Shown one piece after another: positions 16,566-26,527 of a DNA stretch of 64,000 bases (position 1 is its first letter; each line of letters begins with the position of its first letter). The stretch is from NCBI RefSeq assembly GCF_002849655.1, contig NZ_PDNW01000014.1, positions 52,101-116,100 on the forward strand. The letters run 5' to 3'. Both the position numbers and the translations under genes were made by a program. Source of the stretch: Pollutimonas subterranea. GTDB lineage: Bacteria; Pseudomonadota; Gammaproteobacteria; Burkholderiales; Burkholderiaceae_B. The notes under the pieces were generated by a model. It saw nothing but the letters and a program-made list of their open reading frames with translations. It was not told the origin of the DNA and ran no database searches.

Positions 16566-17585
16566 TTATACGGCGTTTACCTCAGGGGCAAATACCTGGC
16601 GGTAACCAAACAGGCCCACAGAACCTCCGGTATGTACGAAAACAACATTCTCATTCTTCTTGAAGTGACCGCGACGCACCAGATCGATGAGTCCCGCCAT
16701 GCCTTTTCCGGAGTACACCGGGTCCAGGAGTATGGCCTCCAGTTCCGCTGTAAGGCGTAAGGCTTCTATCATCGAATCAGTCGGTATGCCGTAACCGGCA
16801 CCCACGTAGTCGGAATTGGCGACGACGTCGGCGCGCTGTATCGATGCCGGTGGCAACCCCATGTAGTCTGCGGTGGCCTGGACCAGCTTCCAGACGTTTT
16901 CTTCCTGTTGCTGCCGGGCGGCGCGCACGCTTACGCCATACACCGGAATTCCGCTATTGCTGGAGCGCAAACCAACCACCAGGCCCGCCTGCGTTCCCGT
17001 GCTGCCCGTGGCATGAACCACATGGTCGATACGTACGCCCATCTCGAACGATTGGTTCAGCAATTCTTGCGCGCAGCCGACATAGCCCAGCGCACCAACA
17101 GGATTAGAGCCGCCGCCCGGAATGACATACGGCTTGTGGCCGGCGCCGCGCAGTTCGCCGGCGAGGTCTTCCATGGCTTGCTGCATATTGCTGCCTGCCG
17201 GCAATCGCGCCACGATCTGCCCACCCATCAGGCGATCAAGCAGGACATTGCCCGACTCTTCGTATTCTTCTGGCGCGTCGGAAACCCGCTGTTCAAGCAA
17301 TATCTTGCATTTGAGGCCTAGGCGGGCGGCGGCCGCGACAGTCTGGCGAGCATGATTCGACTGAACGGCGCCCTGGGTAATCAAGGTATCGGCCCCCTGC
17401 TCCAGCGCCTGCGCAACCAGGAACTCAAGCTTGCGTGTCTTGTTTCCGCCTGTGGCCAGGCCCGTACAGTCGTCCCTTTTGATGTAAAGATTCGGTCCGT
17501 CCAGATGCCGCGTAAGGTTGGGCAGGAATTCGAGCGGCGTGGGGAAATGGCCGAGGCGAATGCGGGGAAAGGCGGCTAGATGCAT
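16566..17585 (-). CDS. D-cysteine desulfhydrase / L-cysteate sulfo-lyase-like PLP enzyme
   Basis: A fold-type II PLP enzyme of 339 residues in the ACC deaminase/D-cysteine desulfhydrase family. The PLP lysine lies in [16 protein letters not shown], followed by [14 protein letters not shown]. The phosphate loop is [11 protein letters not shown]. The C-terminal [15 protein letters not shown] and [13 protein letters not shown] are conserved. Two functions fit: D-cysteine to pyruvate, sulfide and ammonia (DcyD), or L-cysteate to pyruvate, sulfite and ammonia (CuyA). Motif comparison alone does not separate them. It heads the operon with a Glt-type transporter and a racemase, which suggests catabolism of an imported acidic or sulfonated amino acid. 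Confidence 0.8.
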   Translation of the reverse strand: MHLAAFPRIRLGHFPTPLEFLPNLTRHLDGPNLYIKRDDCTGLATGGNKTRKLEFLVAQALEQGADTLITQGAVQSNHARQTVAAAARLGLKCKILLEQRVSDAPEEYEESGNVLLDRLMGGQIVARLPAGSNMQQAMEDLAGELRGAGHKPYVIPGGGSNPVGALGYVGCAQELLNQSFEMGVRIDHVVHATGSTGTQAGLVVGLRSSNSGIPVYGVSVRAARQQQEENVWKLVQATADYMGLPPASIQRADVVANSDYVGAGYGIPTDSMIEALRLTAELEAILLDPVYSGKGMAGLIDLVRRGHFKKNENVVFVHTGGSVGLFGYRQVFAPEVNAV

Positions 17586-17695
17586 AGGTCAACTCCAGGC
17601 TGGGGCAAATCATGCAATCGTACCGGCCACAAGCCTGTTTGCCTACTATTACATCGGCCATGGCATATGCGCTTTCGGCTGGCAGGCGCGTTTCC

Positions 17696-18580
17696 CTATT
17701 CTTTCAATGCCTTGTCGAACCACTGAACGGCTCGCGTCCAGCCATCTTTGGCGGCATCGGCCTTGTAGCTGGGGCGATAATCGGCATGGAAGGCATGTCC
17801 GGCTTCCGGATACACCACGAACGTGGATGCCTTGGACGCCTCGTTGCCTTTTGCCAGAACTTGTTTCATGGCGTCGATGGAATCCTGCGTAATGCCGGCG
17901 TCTTTACCGCCATACAGGCCCAGCACAGGCCCGTGCAATTCGGCGGCAACGTCGGTCGGTTGCGTAGGGTGCAAGGCGTCAGTATCGCCTACCAGCTTTC
18001 CATACCAGGCCACACCCGCCTTCACTTTGGGATTGTGTGCCGCGTACAGCCACACTATGCGGCCGCCCCAGCAAAACCCGGTGATTCCAAGGCGTTCGGT
18101 GTTGCCGCCATTTTTAGCGACCCACGCAGCCGTCGCATCCAGATCGCCAATCACCTGCTCATCGGGCACCTTGCCGACAACCTCGCTAAGTAGACGGGAG
18201 ATCTCCGTATACCGTGAAGGATCGCCTTGTCGGGAATAGAGCTCCGGAGCAATGGCCATATACCCCTGCTTCGCGAGCCGCCTACAGACATCCTTGATAT
18301 AGTCGTGTACCCCGAAGATTTCTTGTACGACCAATATGACGGGCAGCACAGTCTTGCCTTCCGGCGCCGCGCGATAGGCGGGAATACTGCCGTCCTTCAC
18401 CGGAATCTTCACTTCGCCGGCCACCAGGCCTTTCGTGTCGGTCTTGATGGCGGTCTGCGCCACCACAGGTCCCGCCGCGATTGCGAAGCCGCCGGCGAGC
18501 GAGGTAACGATGAATCCTCGCCGAGTCATGGCCAGCGGGGGCAAAAGACTGTCGAAATGGGTGTCCGGCAAACGGCTCAT
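17696..18580 (-). CDS. Exported dienelactone hydrolase-family protein (Tat signal)
   Basis: A 294-residue alpha/beta hydrolase of the dienelactone hydrolase family. The N-terminus has a twin-arginine motif, [10 protein letters not shown], followed by a hydrophobic stretch and AVA-like cleavage region, so export by Tat is likely. Catalytic Cys is in [13 protein letters not shown], the Asp in [12 protein letters not shown] and the His in [16 protein letters not shown]. The family opens lactones, including dienelactone in chlorocatechol breakdown, but many members have other ester substrates. It is a stand-alone gene, 107 bases downstream of cphA on the same strand. No aromatic-degradation genes are near. 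Confidence 0.85.
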   Translation of the reverse strand: MSRLPDTHFDSLLPPLAMTRRGFIVTSLAGGFAIAAGPVVAQTAIKTDTKGLVAGEVKIPVKDGSIPAYRAAPEGKTVLPVILVVQEIFGVHDYIKDVCRRLAKQGYMAIAPELYSRQGDPSRYTEISRLLSEVVGKVPDEQVIGDLDATAAWVAKNGGNTERLGITGFCWGGRIVWLYAAHNPKVKAGVAWYGKLVGDTDALHPTQPTDVAAELHGPVLGLYGGKDAGITQDSIDAMKQVLAKGNEASKASTFVVYPEAGHAFHADYRPSYKADAAKDGWTRAVQWFDKALKE

Positions 18581-18686
18581 GGTGATCCCCTTTTAGAAAC
18601 CGGCACGGCCGGCCCACATAACGTGCACTGTAACGCAGTGCCGCCATATCGTGGGCTCCGAAAAAGTAAGAAAGGTTGAACTCAGG

Positions 18687-21284
18687 CTATTCGCTGTCGA
18701 CCCGCACAGGTTGTACACATTCGGCGACACGCTGCGCGATATGTGCGAGCGCCTCCTCGACTTGATCGACAAGAATCAGGCAAAGATCCCCGTCGGCCAG
18801 GCGCTCAAGGGCCGTATCGATGGCCAGGAACTCTCCGCGTACTTCCTGTATATCCGTGCAGAGGGAAGCGTTGACGAGCCCTTGGCGCAGAAGCGCAACG
18901 ACTTCCCCATCGGTACGTCCACGCTGGCACATGTCCTGATACAGGATTACGTCGTGGAACGCATCGCCCAGAATCTCGGTCTGGCGACGGATGTCGACGT
19001 CCCGCCTGTCGCCGGCTCCGCTGATGACCACCGAGCGCCGTTTGGCCGGCATGGTGTCGATGGCCTTCACCAGGGCCTGGATGGCATCAGGGTTGTGGCC
19101 GTAGTCCGCGATGATCGTGGCGCCGCGATAAGAAAACAGGTTGAAGCGACCGGGTGCCGTGTCGGCGTCGCTGACGAACGACGCGAGTCCGCGCTGCACG
19201 CTATCCCAGTCCAGTCTCAATGCCCAGGCGGCGCCCAAGGCCGCCATTACGTTTTCCACTTGAAAGCTGATGGCGCCATTGTGTGTGAGAGGTATCGCAC
19301 TCAGTTCGAAGCGCCGTTCAAAATCGCCTTCGGCCAGCACAATATCGCCGTCTTCCACACAGACCACCGGACGGCCCTGCGCGCGATGCATGGCAAGCAC
19401 GGGGTGATTGCGATCGCTGCAAAAGTAGGTGACAGCGCCAGGGCAGTTGTCTGCCATTGCGACCACCATGGGGTCGGCGGCGTTCAATACCGCAACCCCA
19501 TCGACGGCAACATTCTCGACAATGACCCGTTTGACGATGGCCAGGTCTTCGACGGTGCTGATGAAGCTCAGCCCTAGATGGTCGCCCATGCCGACATTGG
19601 TCACCACCGCCACATTGCACCGGTCGAAACCCAATCCTTCCCGCAATATTCCGCCCCTTGCCGTTTCGAAAACAGCGGCGTCCACGTCAGGATGCAGGAG
19701 TACGTTGCGCGCGCTTCGCGGGCCGCTGCAGTCGCCGGTATCAATACGTTTTGAGCCTATATAGACGCCATCCGAATTGGTCATGCCCACGCGCTGACCG
19801 CCATGTGCGATCAGATGCGCAATCAGGCGCACGGTCGTCGTCTTGCCATTGGTCCCCGCCACGGCGACCAGCGGAATGCGGCCATCTTCGCCGGCGGCGA
19901 ACATCTCGTCGATGATCGCTTCGCCTACGTCGCGGCCCTTGCCAAACGACGGGCTAAGATGCATGCGCAGGCCTGGCGCGGCGTTCACCTCAACAATACA
20001 GCCGCCCTGCGTGTCCAACGGTTCGTAGACGTTATCGCTCACGAAATCGAGCCCGCAGATGTCCAGGCCCACCATCTGGGCCGCCGCGACTGCGCCGGCG
20101 GCGAGTTCCGGATGCACGTGATCGGTTACGTCGGTAGCAGTTCCGCCCGTGCTCAGGTTGGCATTATTGCGCAAGGTGACCAGAGTGCCCTGGGCAGGGA
20201 TGGAGTCAGCTCCATAGCCCTGGGTCGCCATCGTCGCCAAGGCTATATCGTCCAGCCTTATCTTGGTCAATGATGAGCCATGGCCCTCACCACGCAGCGG
20301 ATCGGCGTTGATCAACTCGACCAACTGCGAAATGGTGTGCTCGCCATCGCCTGTCACTTGCGGTGGATCGCGCCGCGCTGCCGCGACGAGCTTGTCACCC
20401 ACCACCAGCAGGCGAAAATCGTGGCCTGGAAAGTACTTTTCGACAATAACGTCCCGGCAATTGGCGCGCGCGCCTTCATAGGCGGCCAGCACTTGTTCGC
20501 GTCCCTGGACATTGACAGCCACACCCTTGCCCTGATTGCCGTCGCGCGGCTTAAGGACCACGGGCCCGCCCAACTCGCAAGCCGCCGCCCAGGCATCCTC
20601 GGCGCTCGTCACCAGGCGTCCGCCCGGCACCGGCACGCCCGCTGCCGCAAGCAGCGTCTTGGTAAGTTCCTTGTCCTGCGCAATTGCCTCGCCGATCGCT
20701 CCACTGCGATCTGTCTCGGCGGCCTGGATGCGCCGCTGGCGGCTACCCCAGCCGAACTGCACCAGGCTGCCCCGCGTCAGGCGCCGGTAAGGGATGTTGC
20801 GCTTGACGGCGGCCTGCACGATCGCACCGGTGCTTGGACCCAGGCGCTCGTCCTCATTCACTGCACGCAGGCGGGCCAACGCATCGTTTACGTCGAAAGG
20901 ACTGTCGTGCATGGCAGCCAGGCATAGCTCCTGAGCCAGTTCGAAGGCCAGGAGGCCCACTGCTTCCTCGCTGTATTCGACAACCACCTGATACACGCCG
21001 GGTTCTATCGTCAGGGAAGTCCGGCTGTAGGTAAGCAGGCAGCCAGCCTTGGTCTGCAGGCAGAAGGCGGCCGATGCCAGCGCATGGGCAACTGATCCCC
21101 GCTGCTCCTGTCCCGGCGGCTTCAAGATATCGAGCTCGGGAAAGCGCACGCGCATCCGGGTTTCGAATACGTCCATATCGTCGATGACGCACTCTGACTC
21201 GGTGCAGGCCACAATGGCTTCGATCACCGTCTGCCGGCACCAGAGATTCGGGCCGCGCAGGGCCCGTACACGTGAAACTTCCAT
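18687..21284 (-). CDS. cphA: Cyanophycin synthetase
   Basis: An 865-residue ATP-dependent ligase that makes multi-L-arginyl-poly-L-aspartate (cyanophycin). An N-terminal domain of ~160 residues is followed by an ATP-grasp domain (about 220-470; VVLKPRDGNQGKGVAVN, GDGEHTISQL, VEVNAAPG). A Mur-ligase-like domain follows with P-loop GTNGKTTT (477-484) and DRCNVAVVTNVGMGDHLG. Both active-site modules look intact, so it should add Asp to the backbone and Arg to the side chain. The ATG at 21284 is preceded by AAGGAAGG. It follows the paralogue at 21351 by 66 bases; the two are presumably cotranscribed. Confidence 0.93.
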   Translation of the reverse strand: MEVSRVRALRGPNLWCRQTVIEAIVACTESECVIDDMDVFETRMRVRFPELDILKPPGQEQRGSVAHALASAAFCLQTKAGCLLTYSRTSLTIEPGVYQVVVEYSEEAVGLLAFELAQELCLAAMHDSPFDVNDALARLRAVNEDERLGPSTGAIVQAAVKRNIPYRRLTRGSLVQFGWGSRQRRIQAAETDRSGAIGEAIAQDKELTKTLLAAAGVPVPGGRLVTSAEDAWAAACELGGPVVLKPRDGNQGKGVAVNVQGREQVLAAYEGARANCRDVIVEKYFPGHDFRLLVVGDKLVAAARRDPPQVTGDGEHTISQLVELINADPLRGEGHGSSLTKIRLDDIALATMATQGYGADSIPAQGTLVTLRNNANLSTGGTATDVTDHVHPELAAGAVAAAQMVGLDICGLDFVSDNVYEPLDTQGGCIVEVNAAPGLRMHLSPSFGKGRDVGEAIIDEMFAAGEDGRIPLVAVAGTNGKTTTVRLIAHLIAHGGQRVGMTNSDGVYIGSKRIDTGDCSGPRSARNVLLHPDVDAAVFETARGGILREGLGFDRCNVAVVTNVGMGDHLGLSFISTVEDLAIVKRVIVENVAVDGVAVLNAADPMVVAMADNCPGAVTYFCSDRNHPVLAMHRAQGRPVVCVEDGDIVLAEGDFERRFELSAIPLTHNGAISFQVENVMAALGAAWALRLDWDSVQRGLASFVSDADTAPGRFNLFSYRGATIIADYGHNPDAIQALVKAIDTMPAKRRSVVISGAGDRRDVDIRRQTEILGDAFHDVILYQDMCQRGRTDGEVVALLRQGLVNASLCTDIQEVRGEFLAIDTALERLADGDLCLILVDQVEEALAHIAQRVAECVQPVRVDSE

Positions 21285-21350
21285 CAGCCTGCCTTCCTTA
21301 TTTCCACTGGTGCCCAGAGGGCCATGCGGATGACTTCAATACTCGACCGG

Positions 21351-23558
21351 TTAAGCGGACTCCGCCGAAGTCATCGTTGTACGTTCCCATACCAGTTCAG
21401 ACGCTTCAAGCCCAAACGCTTCGATGCCGGCGCGTATCAGATCCGTTCCTATACCCAGTGCCCAGGCGGCAGCGATACCGGCCAGCAAACCGGATACCTC
21501 GCAGTCGCGCGAGTCGTGCTGGGTCAGGGGTACGCTGGCCGTGTCGGTCAATAACAACTCGTTGCCGCCGTCGGCCAGGACTATTTGCGAGGAACGGATA
21601 AATACCGCGCGCCTGCTCTGCTGCAAATGCTCCAGCATAATGGGCGATACCGCATCCATGCCGTAGAAGATAACTTCGCCGTCGCACAAAGATGCCATGT
21701 CGGCCACTGGCGGGTCATCGGCATTGAGCACCGCCACGCCGCCTGGCAACACCACATCGACCTGGGTGCGCAACACCTTGGCCAGATATTCGGCATCGGG
21801 AACGTAAAACTCAGGGTATGTCTCGTCGGGGTCAAGATTGGTTACTACGCCGACCTGACAGCGGTCATAGGCAAGGCCTTCACTCAGAATACTGCGGTAG
21901 CCGTTCTCGATGACGGCGGCCTGGACCGCCCGATTCATCAGCACGCGGCGACCGGCGGCCCAGTTGGCCCCATCGGTTTTCTGCACGTGGCGACGGGCAA
22001 AGAACAGTCCGTCGCTACACGCAAGCCCGGTGTATTGACCATTGAGCTGCAACAAATGGGCCACCAGGCGGGCCACAGTGGTCTTGCCCCGGCTTCCGGC
22101 GATCCCGACGATCGGGATGTGTCCCGTGTCGCCGTCGGGAAACAGGTGATCGATAATCGCCCTGCCCACAGGACGCGGCTCGCCGGCTGCTGGCTTCAGG
22201 TGCATCAATAAACCAGGCCCTGCGTTCACTTCGACGATCGCGCCGCCCTGGGCTTCAAGAGGCTGGGAAATGTCGCGGGCAACCAGGTCCACGCCCGCGA
22301 TGTCCAGTCCAATCACGCGCGCCGCCAATATAACGGTCGCCGCCACGCTGGGGTGCACGGTATCGGTGACATCGATTGCGACATTGCCGTTACGCTGAAT
22401 CAGCACGCGCACGCCATCCCCGGGAATGGAATCGGGCACCAGGCCCTGGCGCCCCAGCTCGAGCATGGCTGCCGAGTCCAGGCGTATGAAATTGAGCGGC
22501 TGATCTTCACTGCGCCCCCGGCGCGGATCGGAATTCAATTGGCTTTCCATCAAGGTGCGCACGGTGTGTATGCCGTCGCCCACGACGATGGCGGCGTCTC
22601 CGCGCGCGGCGGCCACCATGCGATCGCCCACCACCAGCAGCCGATGCTCATCTCCCTGGATAAATCGCTCGACCACCACACCACTGCCTTCATTGACGGC
22701 GATGGCATAGGCCGTTTCGATTTCCGCACGGGTCATCAGGTTGGTAAACACACCACGCCCATGGTTGCCGTCACACGGCTTGACCACAACCGGCAGTCCG
22801 ATCGATTCCGCGGCATCCCAGGCTTCGTCCAGGGTGTCCACCAGGCGCCCCTCGGGTACCGGCACGCCGCAAGCGCCGAGCAGGCTTTTGGTCAGGTCCT
22901 TGTCGCGGGAAATGCTCTCGGCAATCGCACTGGTGCGGTCCGTCTCTGCCGTCCAGATGCGGCGCTGAAAGGCACCATATCCCAACTGCACCAGGTTGGC
23001 TTCACTCAGGCGGATGGTCGGAATATCACGGTCGTCGGCGGCATCCACAATGCAAGCCGTACTGGGTCCCAGCCGCAACGCTTCGGCAAGCTCACGCAAC
23101 TGGTCGACGGCGGCCTGAACGTCGAACTCACGGTCTTCGATGGCGGCCATCACCAGATCGCGCGCCGCATAAAGCGCCGCCGTGGTGACAGACTCATGCC
23201 AGGCGCGCACAATTACCTTGTACACACCTCGGGTCGAGGTCTCGCGGGCACGGCCCAGTCCGCCGGGCATTCCGGCCAGGCTTTGCAATTCCAGCGTGAC
23301 ATGTTCCAGGATATGAGCCGGCCACGTTCCCTGCTTCAAGCGCTGCAGGAAACCGCCGCGCTCACCGACGCTGCACCGGTGCTCAATCAACGATGGCAAC
23401 CAGGCACTGAGGCGCTCGTAAAAGCCGGGGATCGTATTCGACGGATAATCTTCAAGCTCGCCTATGTCAACCAAGGCTTCGATAATCGGACGATAGGCCC
23501 AGATATTCGGCCCCTGCAAAGACATCATACTGATGAATTCTATGTATTTCTTTTGCAT
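21351..23558 (-). CDS. cphA': Cyanophycin synthetase paralogue (CphA'/CphA2-like)
   Basis: A 735-residue relative of the neighbouring cphA with the same domain order but about 130 residues shorter, mainly at the C-terminal Mur-like end. The ATP-grasp part keeps VVVKPCDGNHGRGVFTN, GDGIHTVRTL and VEVNAGPG (442-449). The Mur P-loop is altered to GSRGKTTV (487-494) in place of GTNGKTT. Paired cphA and cphA' genes are known in betaproteobacteria. Shorter CphA2-type enzymes polymerise beta-Asp-Arg dipeptides, and whether this one does is unknown. It is the first gene of the pair; the 231 bases upstream separate it from the divergent transporter gene. Confidence 0.88.
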   Translation of the reverse strand: MQKKYIEFISMMSLQGPNIWAYRPIIEALVDIGELEDYPSNTIPGFYERLSAWLPSLIEHRCSVGERGGFLQRLKQGTWPAHILEHVTLELQSLAGMPGGLGRARETSTRGVYKVIVRAWHESVTTAALYAARDLVMAAIEDREFDVQAAVDQLRELAEALRLGPSTACIVDAADDRDIPTIRLSEANLVQLGYGAFQRRIWTAETDRTSAIAESISRDKDLTKSLLGACGVPVPEGRLVDTLDEAWDAAESIGLPVVVKPCDGNHGRGVFTNLMTRAEIETAYAIAVNEGSGVVVERFIQGDEHRLLVVGDRMVAAARGDAAIVVGDGIHTVRTLMESQLNSDPRRGRSEDQPLNFIRLDSAAMLELGRQGLVPDSIPGDGVRVLIQRNGNVAIDVTDTVHPSVAATVILAARVIGLDIAGVDLVARDISQPLEAQGGAIVEVNAGPGLLMHLKPAAGEPRPVGRAIIDHLFPDGDTGHIPIVGIAGSRGKTTVARLVAHLLQLNGQYTGLACSDGLFFARRHVQKTDGANWAAGRRVLMNRAVQAAVIENGYRSILSEGLAYDRCQVGVVTNLDPDETYPEFYVPDAEYLAKVLRTQVDVVLPGGVAVLNADDPPVADMASLCDGEVIFYGMDAVSPIMLEHLQQSRRAVFIRSSQIVLADGGNELLLTDTASVPLTQHDSRDCEVSGLLAGIAAAWALGIGTDLIRAGIEAFGLEASELVWERTTMTSAESA

Positions 23559-23789
23559 CGAAAGTAAAAAATGATGTAGCGAGGGTACATTACCGTTCGT
23601 GTAGCGTATTTAACGGCAAATCATGCGGCGGGTGTTTGCAATTCGTATCCGAAGAGCAGAAAATCATCAGGCGAGACGCAAAAAAACGACACTGTTAATT
23701 CATTGCTTCACCACTGGGCCACTGCGCCGTGACAATAGCGCCCACTTCTTACTCAGTATGCCTATCAGCCTGCGAATCGCGCAAAATCA

Positions 23790-26042
23790 ATGAAGACACC
23801 AATAAACGATTTCGGCCATGCCCTCGATGACCTGCCTGCGCCCTGGCGTTCGTCCCTAAGCGAACGGCTTACTGACAGCGAGGTGGTGGTTTCATGGCTG
23901 AAAGTGGATCTCGATTCCCACCTGAATTTCGCGTCGACTGTACTCGCGGTGACCAGCTTGCAATTATTAGTCCTGGCGCCCGACCAGACTGAGTGGCAGG
24001 CCTGGGCTTATCGGCCGGACTTGGCCCTTCGTCATCACGATCATGCTGGCATCGGCACACTGGAATTGCACGACAGCGCGGCTCGCTTGGCGGTCTGGCG
24101 CTATACCCTGGGTCACCATGCCGCTGCCCTGCAATGGATCGGCAGCTTCGAGCGTCAGCGCAATCTGGCCCTGGGCATCGCCGCCCCGGTCATCCGTGAG
24201 GCCGAGGTACGGCCCGCCAGCGCCACGCGCGTCGACGCGCCGCCATCCACCTGGGCGCTACTGCGCCTGTGGCGCTTTGCCAAGCCTTATCGGCTGTTAT
24301 TGCTGACCGGCTTTCTCCTGACGCTGGCGTCCACCGCGGCCGCATTGGTGGCTCCCTACCTCACCATGCCGCTGATGGACAAGGTACTGATTCCCTTTCA
24401 AAATGGGGTGCCCATAGATTGGAGCCTGGTGCAGCTTTACCTTGGGGCCTTGCTGGCCTCCTCGTTGCTGGCATGGGTGCTGGGCTGGGCGCGCACCTTC
24501 ATCCTTGCGTGGGTGAGCGAGCGCATTGGCGCCGACTTGCGCACGACGACCTACGAGCACCTGCAGAAACTGTCTTTGCAGTACTACGGCGGCAAGCGCA
24601 CGGGCGACCTGATTGCGCGAATCGGCTCGGAGTCCGACCGCATCTGCGTCTTTCTTTCGCTGCACCTGCTCGATTTTGCCACCGACGTGCTGATGATCGT
24701 CATGACCGCCGCCATTCTGTTTTCCATCAATCCATGGCTCGCGGTCGTTACCTTGCTTCCCCTGCCCTTCATAGCCTGGCTCATTCACCTGGTGCGCGAT
24801 CGCTTGCGCCGCGGCTTCGAAAAAGTGGATCGTATCTGGTCGGAAATCACCAATGTGCTGGCCGACACGATTCCCGGCATCCGCGTGGTCAAGGCATTTG
24901 CCCAGGAACGCCGTGAGGTATCGCGTTTCAGGGAGGCGAACAACCGCAATCTTGTCGTCAACGACCGGGTCAACCGGATCTGGTCATTGTTCTCGCCCAC
25001 TGTCACCCTGCTGACCGAAATCGGGTTGTTGGTCGTGTGGGCATTCGGTATCTGGCTGGTGTCGCACAACGACATTACCGTAGGGGTGCTGACCGCCTTT
25101 CTGACTTATATCAGCCGCTTCTATTTGCGGCTCGATTCCATGAGTCGCATCGTCTCATTCACACAAAAAGCCGCCGCTGGCGCAAAACGTATTTTCGATA
25201 TCCTGGACCACGTATCAAGCGTGCCCGAAGCGACCAACCCCGTTCATATCGAGCACGTAAAAGGCCGTATTGAATTGCGCAACATCGGTTTTCGTTATGG
25301 CAACCGCAGCGTCATGCGAGGCATCGACCTGGATATCGCACCCGGCGAAATGATAGGGCTGGTCGGCCATAGCGGTTCAGGAAAGAGCACCCTGGTGAAC
25401 CTGATCTGTCGCTTCTACGACGTATCCCACGGAGCGATTCGCCTGGATGGCGTGGATATTCGCGCACTGCCCATTTCCGAGTACCGCCGCAACATCGGGC
25501 TGGTGCTGCAGGAGCCCTTCCTGTTCTTCGGCACGATTGCCGAAAATATCGCCTATGGCAAGCCGGATGCCAGCCGGCAGGAAATCATTGCGGCCGCACG
25601 CGCGGCCAATGCGCACGAATTCATCCTGCGCTTGCCCCACGGCTACGATTCCCTGGTGGGCGAACGCGGGCAAGCCCTCTCGGGCGGCGAACGCCAGCGC
25701 ATCTCGATTGCACGAGCCTTACTCATCGACCCGCCCATACTGATACTCGACGAGGCTACCTCATCGGTGGACACCGCCACCGAGAAGGAAATCCAAAAGG
25801 CGCTGGATAACCTTGTGCGCGGCCGCACCACTATTTCCATTGCGCACCGCCTGAGCACCCTGCGCCAGGCTGACCGCCTGGTGGTGCTGGACCGGGGAGA
25901 AATCGTGGAAGTGGGCAAGCATGATGACCTTATGGCCCGCAATGGGCACTATTTCAAGCTGCACCAGGCTCAGGCGGCACAGGCCGAAGCCGGCTCGGAC
26001 AGCGAAGCCTGGGACGACGACGCAGAGCAAGTCAAATCATGA
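23790..26042 (+). CDS. ABC transporter with fused permease and ATPase, cyanophycin-locus type
   Basis: A 750-residue half-transporter of the exporter type. Residues 1-~160 form a soluble N-terminal extension with the look of a beta-rich PH-like domain. Then comes a six-span membrane domain (about 170-450) with LSLQYYGGKRTGDLIARIGS as the coupling region. The ATPase has Walker A GLVGHSGSGKST (~523), signature ALSGGERQRIS (~629) and Walker B ILILDEATSSVD (~649). It diverges from the cyanophycin synthetases and ends 16 bases before a DUF1854 gene. This gene pair accompanies cphA genes in related bacteria. The cargo is not known; it is not needed for known cyanophycin chemistry. Confidence 0.88.
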   Translation: MKTPINDFGHALDDLPAPWRSSLSERLTDSEVVVSWLKVDLDSHLNFASTVLAVTSLQLLVLAPDQTEWQAWAYRPDLALRHHDHAGIGTLELHDSAARLAVWRYTLGHHAAALQWIGSFERQRNLALGIAAPVIREAEVRPASATRVDAPPSTWALLRLWRFAKPYRLLLLTGFLLTLASTAAALVAPYLTMPLMDKVLIPFQNGVPIDWSLVQLYLGALLASSLLAWVLGWARTFILAWVSERIGADLRTTTYEHLQKLSLQYYGGKRTGDLIARIGSESDRICVFLSLHLLDFATDVLMIVMTAAILFSINPWLAVVTLLPLPFIAWLIHLVRDRLRRGFEKVDRIWSEITNVLADTIPGIRVVKAFAQERREVSRFREANNRNLVVNDRVNRIWSLFSPTVTLLTEIGLLVVWAFGIWLVSHNDITVGVLTAFLTYISRFYLRLDSMSRIVSFTQKAAAGAKRIFDILDHVSSVPEATNPVHIEHVKGRIELRNIGFRYGNRSVMRGIDLDIAPGEMIGLVGHSGSGKSTLVNLICRFYDVSHGAIRLDGVDIRALPISEYRRNIGLVLQEPFLFFGTIAENIAYGKPDASRQEIIAAARAANAHEFILRLPHGYDSLVGERGQALSGGERQRISIARALLIDPPILILDEATSSVDTATEKEIQKALDNLVRGRTTISIAHRLSTLRQADRLVVLDRGEIVEVGKHDDLMARNGHYFKLHQAQAAQAEAGSDSEAWDDDAEQVKS

Positions 26043-26058
26043 TGCAAGCGACACGACC

Positions 26059-26526
26059 ATGACAACCACACACTTTGAGCTTAGCCGCGATCCGCACGGG
26101 CGCCTTGTCCTGAAGATCGATGGACGGCTTTATGACACCATCGCGCCCGTGCGCAGTTTTCCCATTTCGGCAGCGGACGAGGGCATTGCCCTGGTCGGAC
26201 CCGACGGCGCGGAACTGGTATGGATCGATAACATGGCCGATTTGCCCGATGGCACGCGGGCCTTATTGGAAGATGAGCTGGCGAGCCGTGAGTTCATGCC
26301 CGAGATAAAGCGGATACGGCACGTCTCCAGCTTTGCCACGCCCAGTCACTGGCAAGTTGAGACAAACCGTGGCGCCGCCACGCTGCTGCTCAAGGCCGAA
26401 GAGGACATTCGCCGGCTTTCCGCAAACACACTGCTCATCGCGGATGCGCACAGCGTGCAGTACCTGATACGCGACGTGACCAGCTTGGATAGAGTCAGCC
26501 GCCGCCTGCTCGACCACTTCCTGTAA
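26059..26526 (+). CDS. DUF1854 family protein associated with cyanophycin genes
   Basis: A 155-residue soluble protein with no signal peptide. It has LSRDPHGRLVLKIDG, then VRSFPISAADEGIALVGPDG, VWIDNMADLP and a conserved RREF-like block (ASREFMPEIKRIRHVSS). A C-terminal half follows with WQVETNRGAATLLLKAEEDI. I recognise this as the DUF1854 family seen next to the cyanophycin-locus ABC transporter; its function is unknown. The start at 26059 follows the transporter stop by 16 bases. It ends one base from the end of the convergent Tgl-like gene. Confidence 0.8.
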   Translation: MTTTHFELSRDPHGRLVLKIDGRLYDTIAPVRSFPISAADEGIALVGPDGAELVWIDNMADLPDGTRALLEDELASREFMPEIKRIRHVSSFATPSHWQVETNRGAATLLLKAEEDIRRLSANTLLIADAHSVQYLIRDVTSLDRVSRRLLDHFL

Positions 26527-26527
26527 G

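Noticed and set aside
22353..23567. 404-codon open frame on the plus strand opposite the cyanophycin synthetase paralogue
   Set aside because: Composition (His/Arg/Gly-rich, no domain) is that of an antisense shadow of a GC-rich gene; the minus-strand protein has clear ATP-grasp and Mur motifs.
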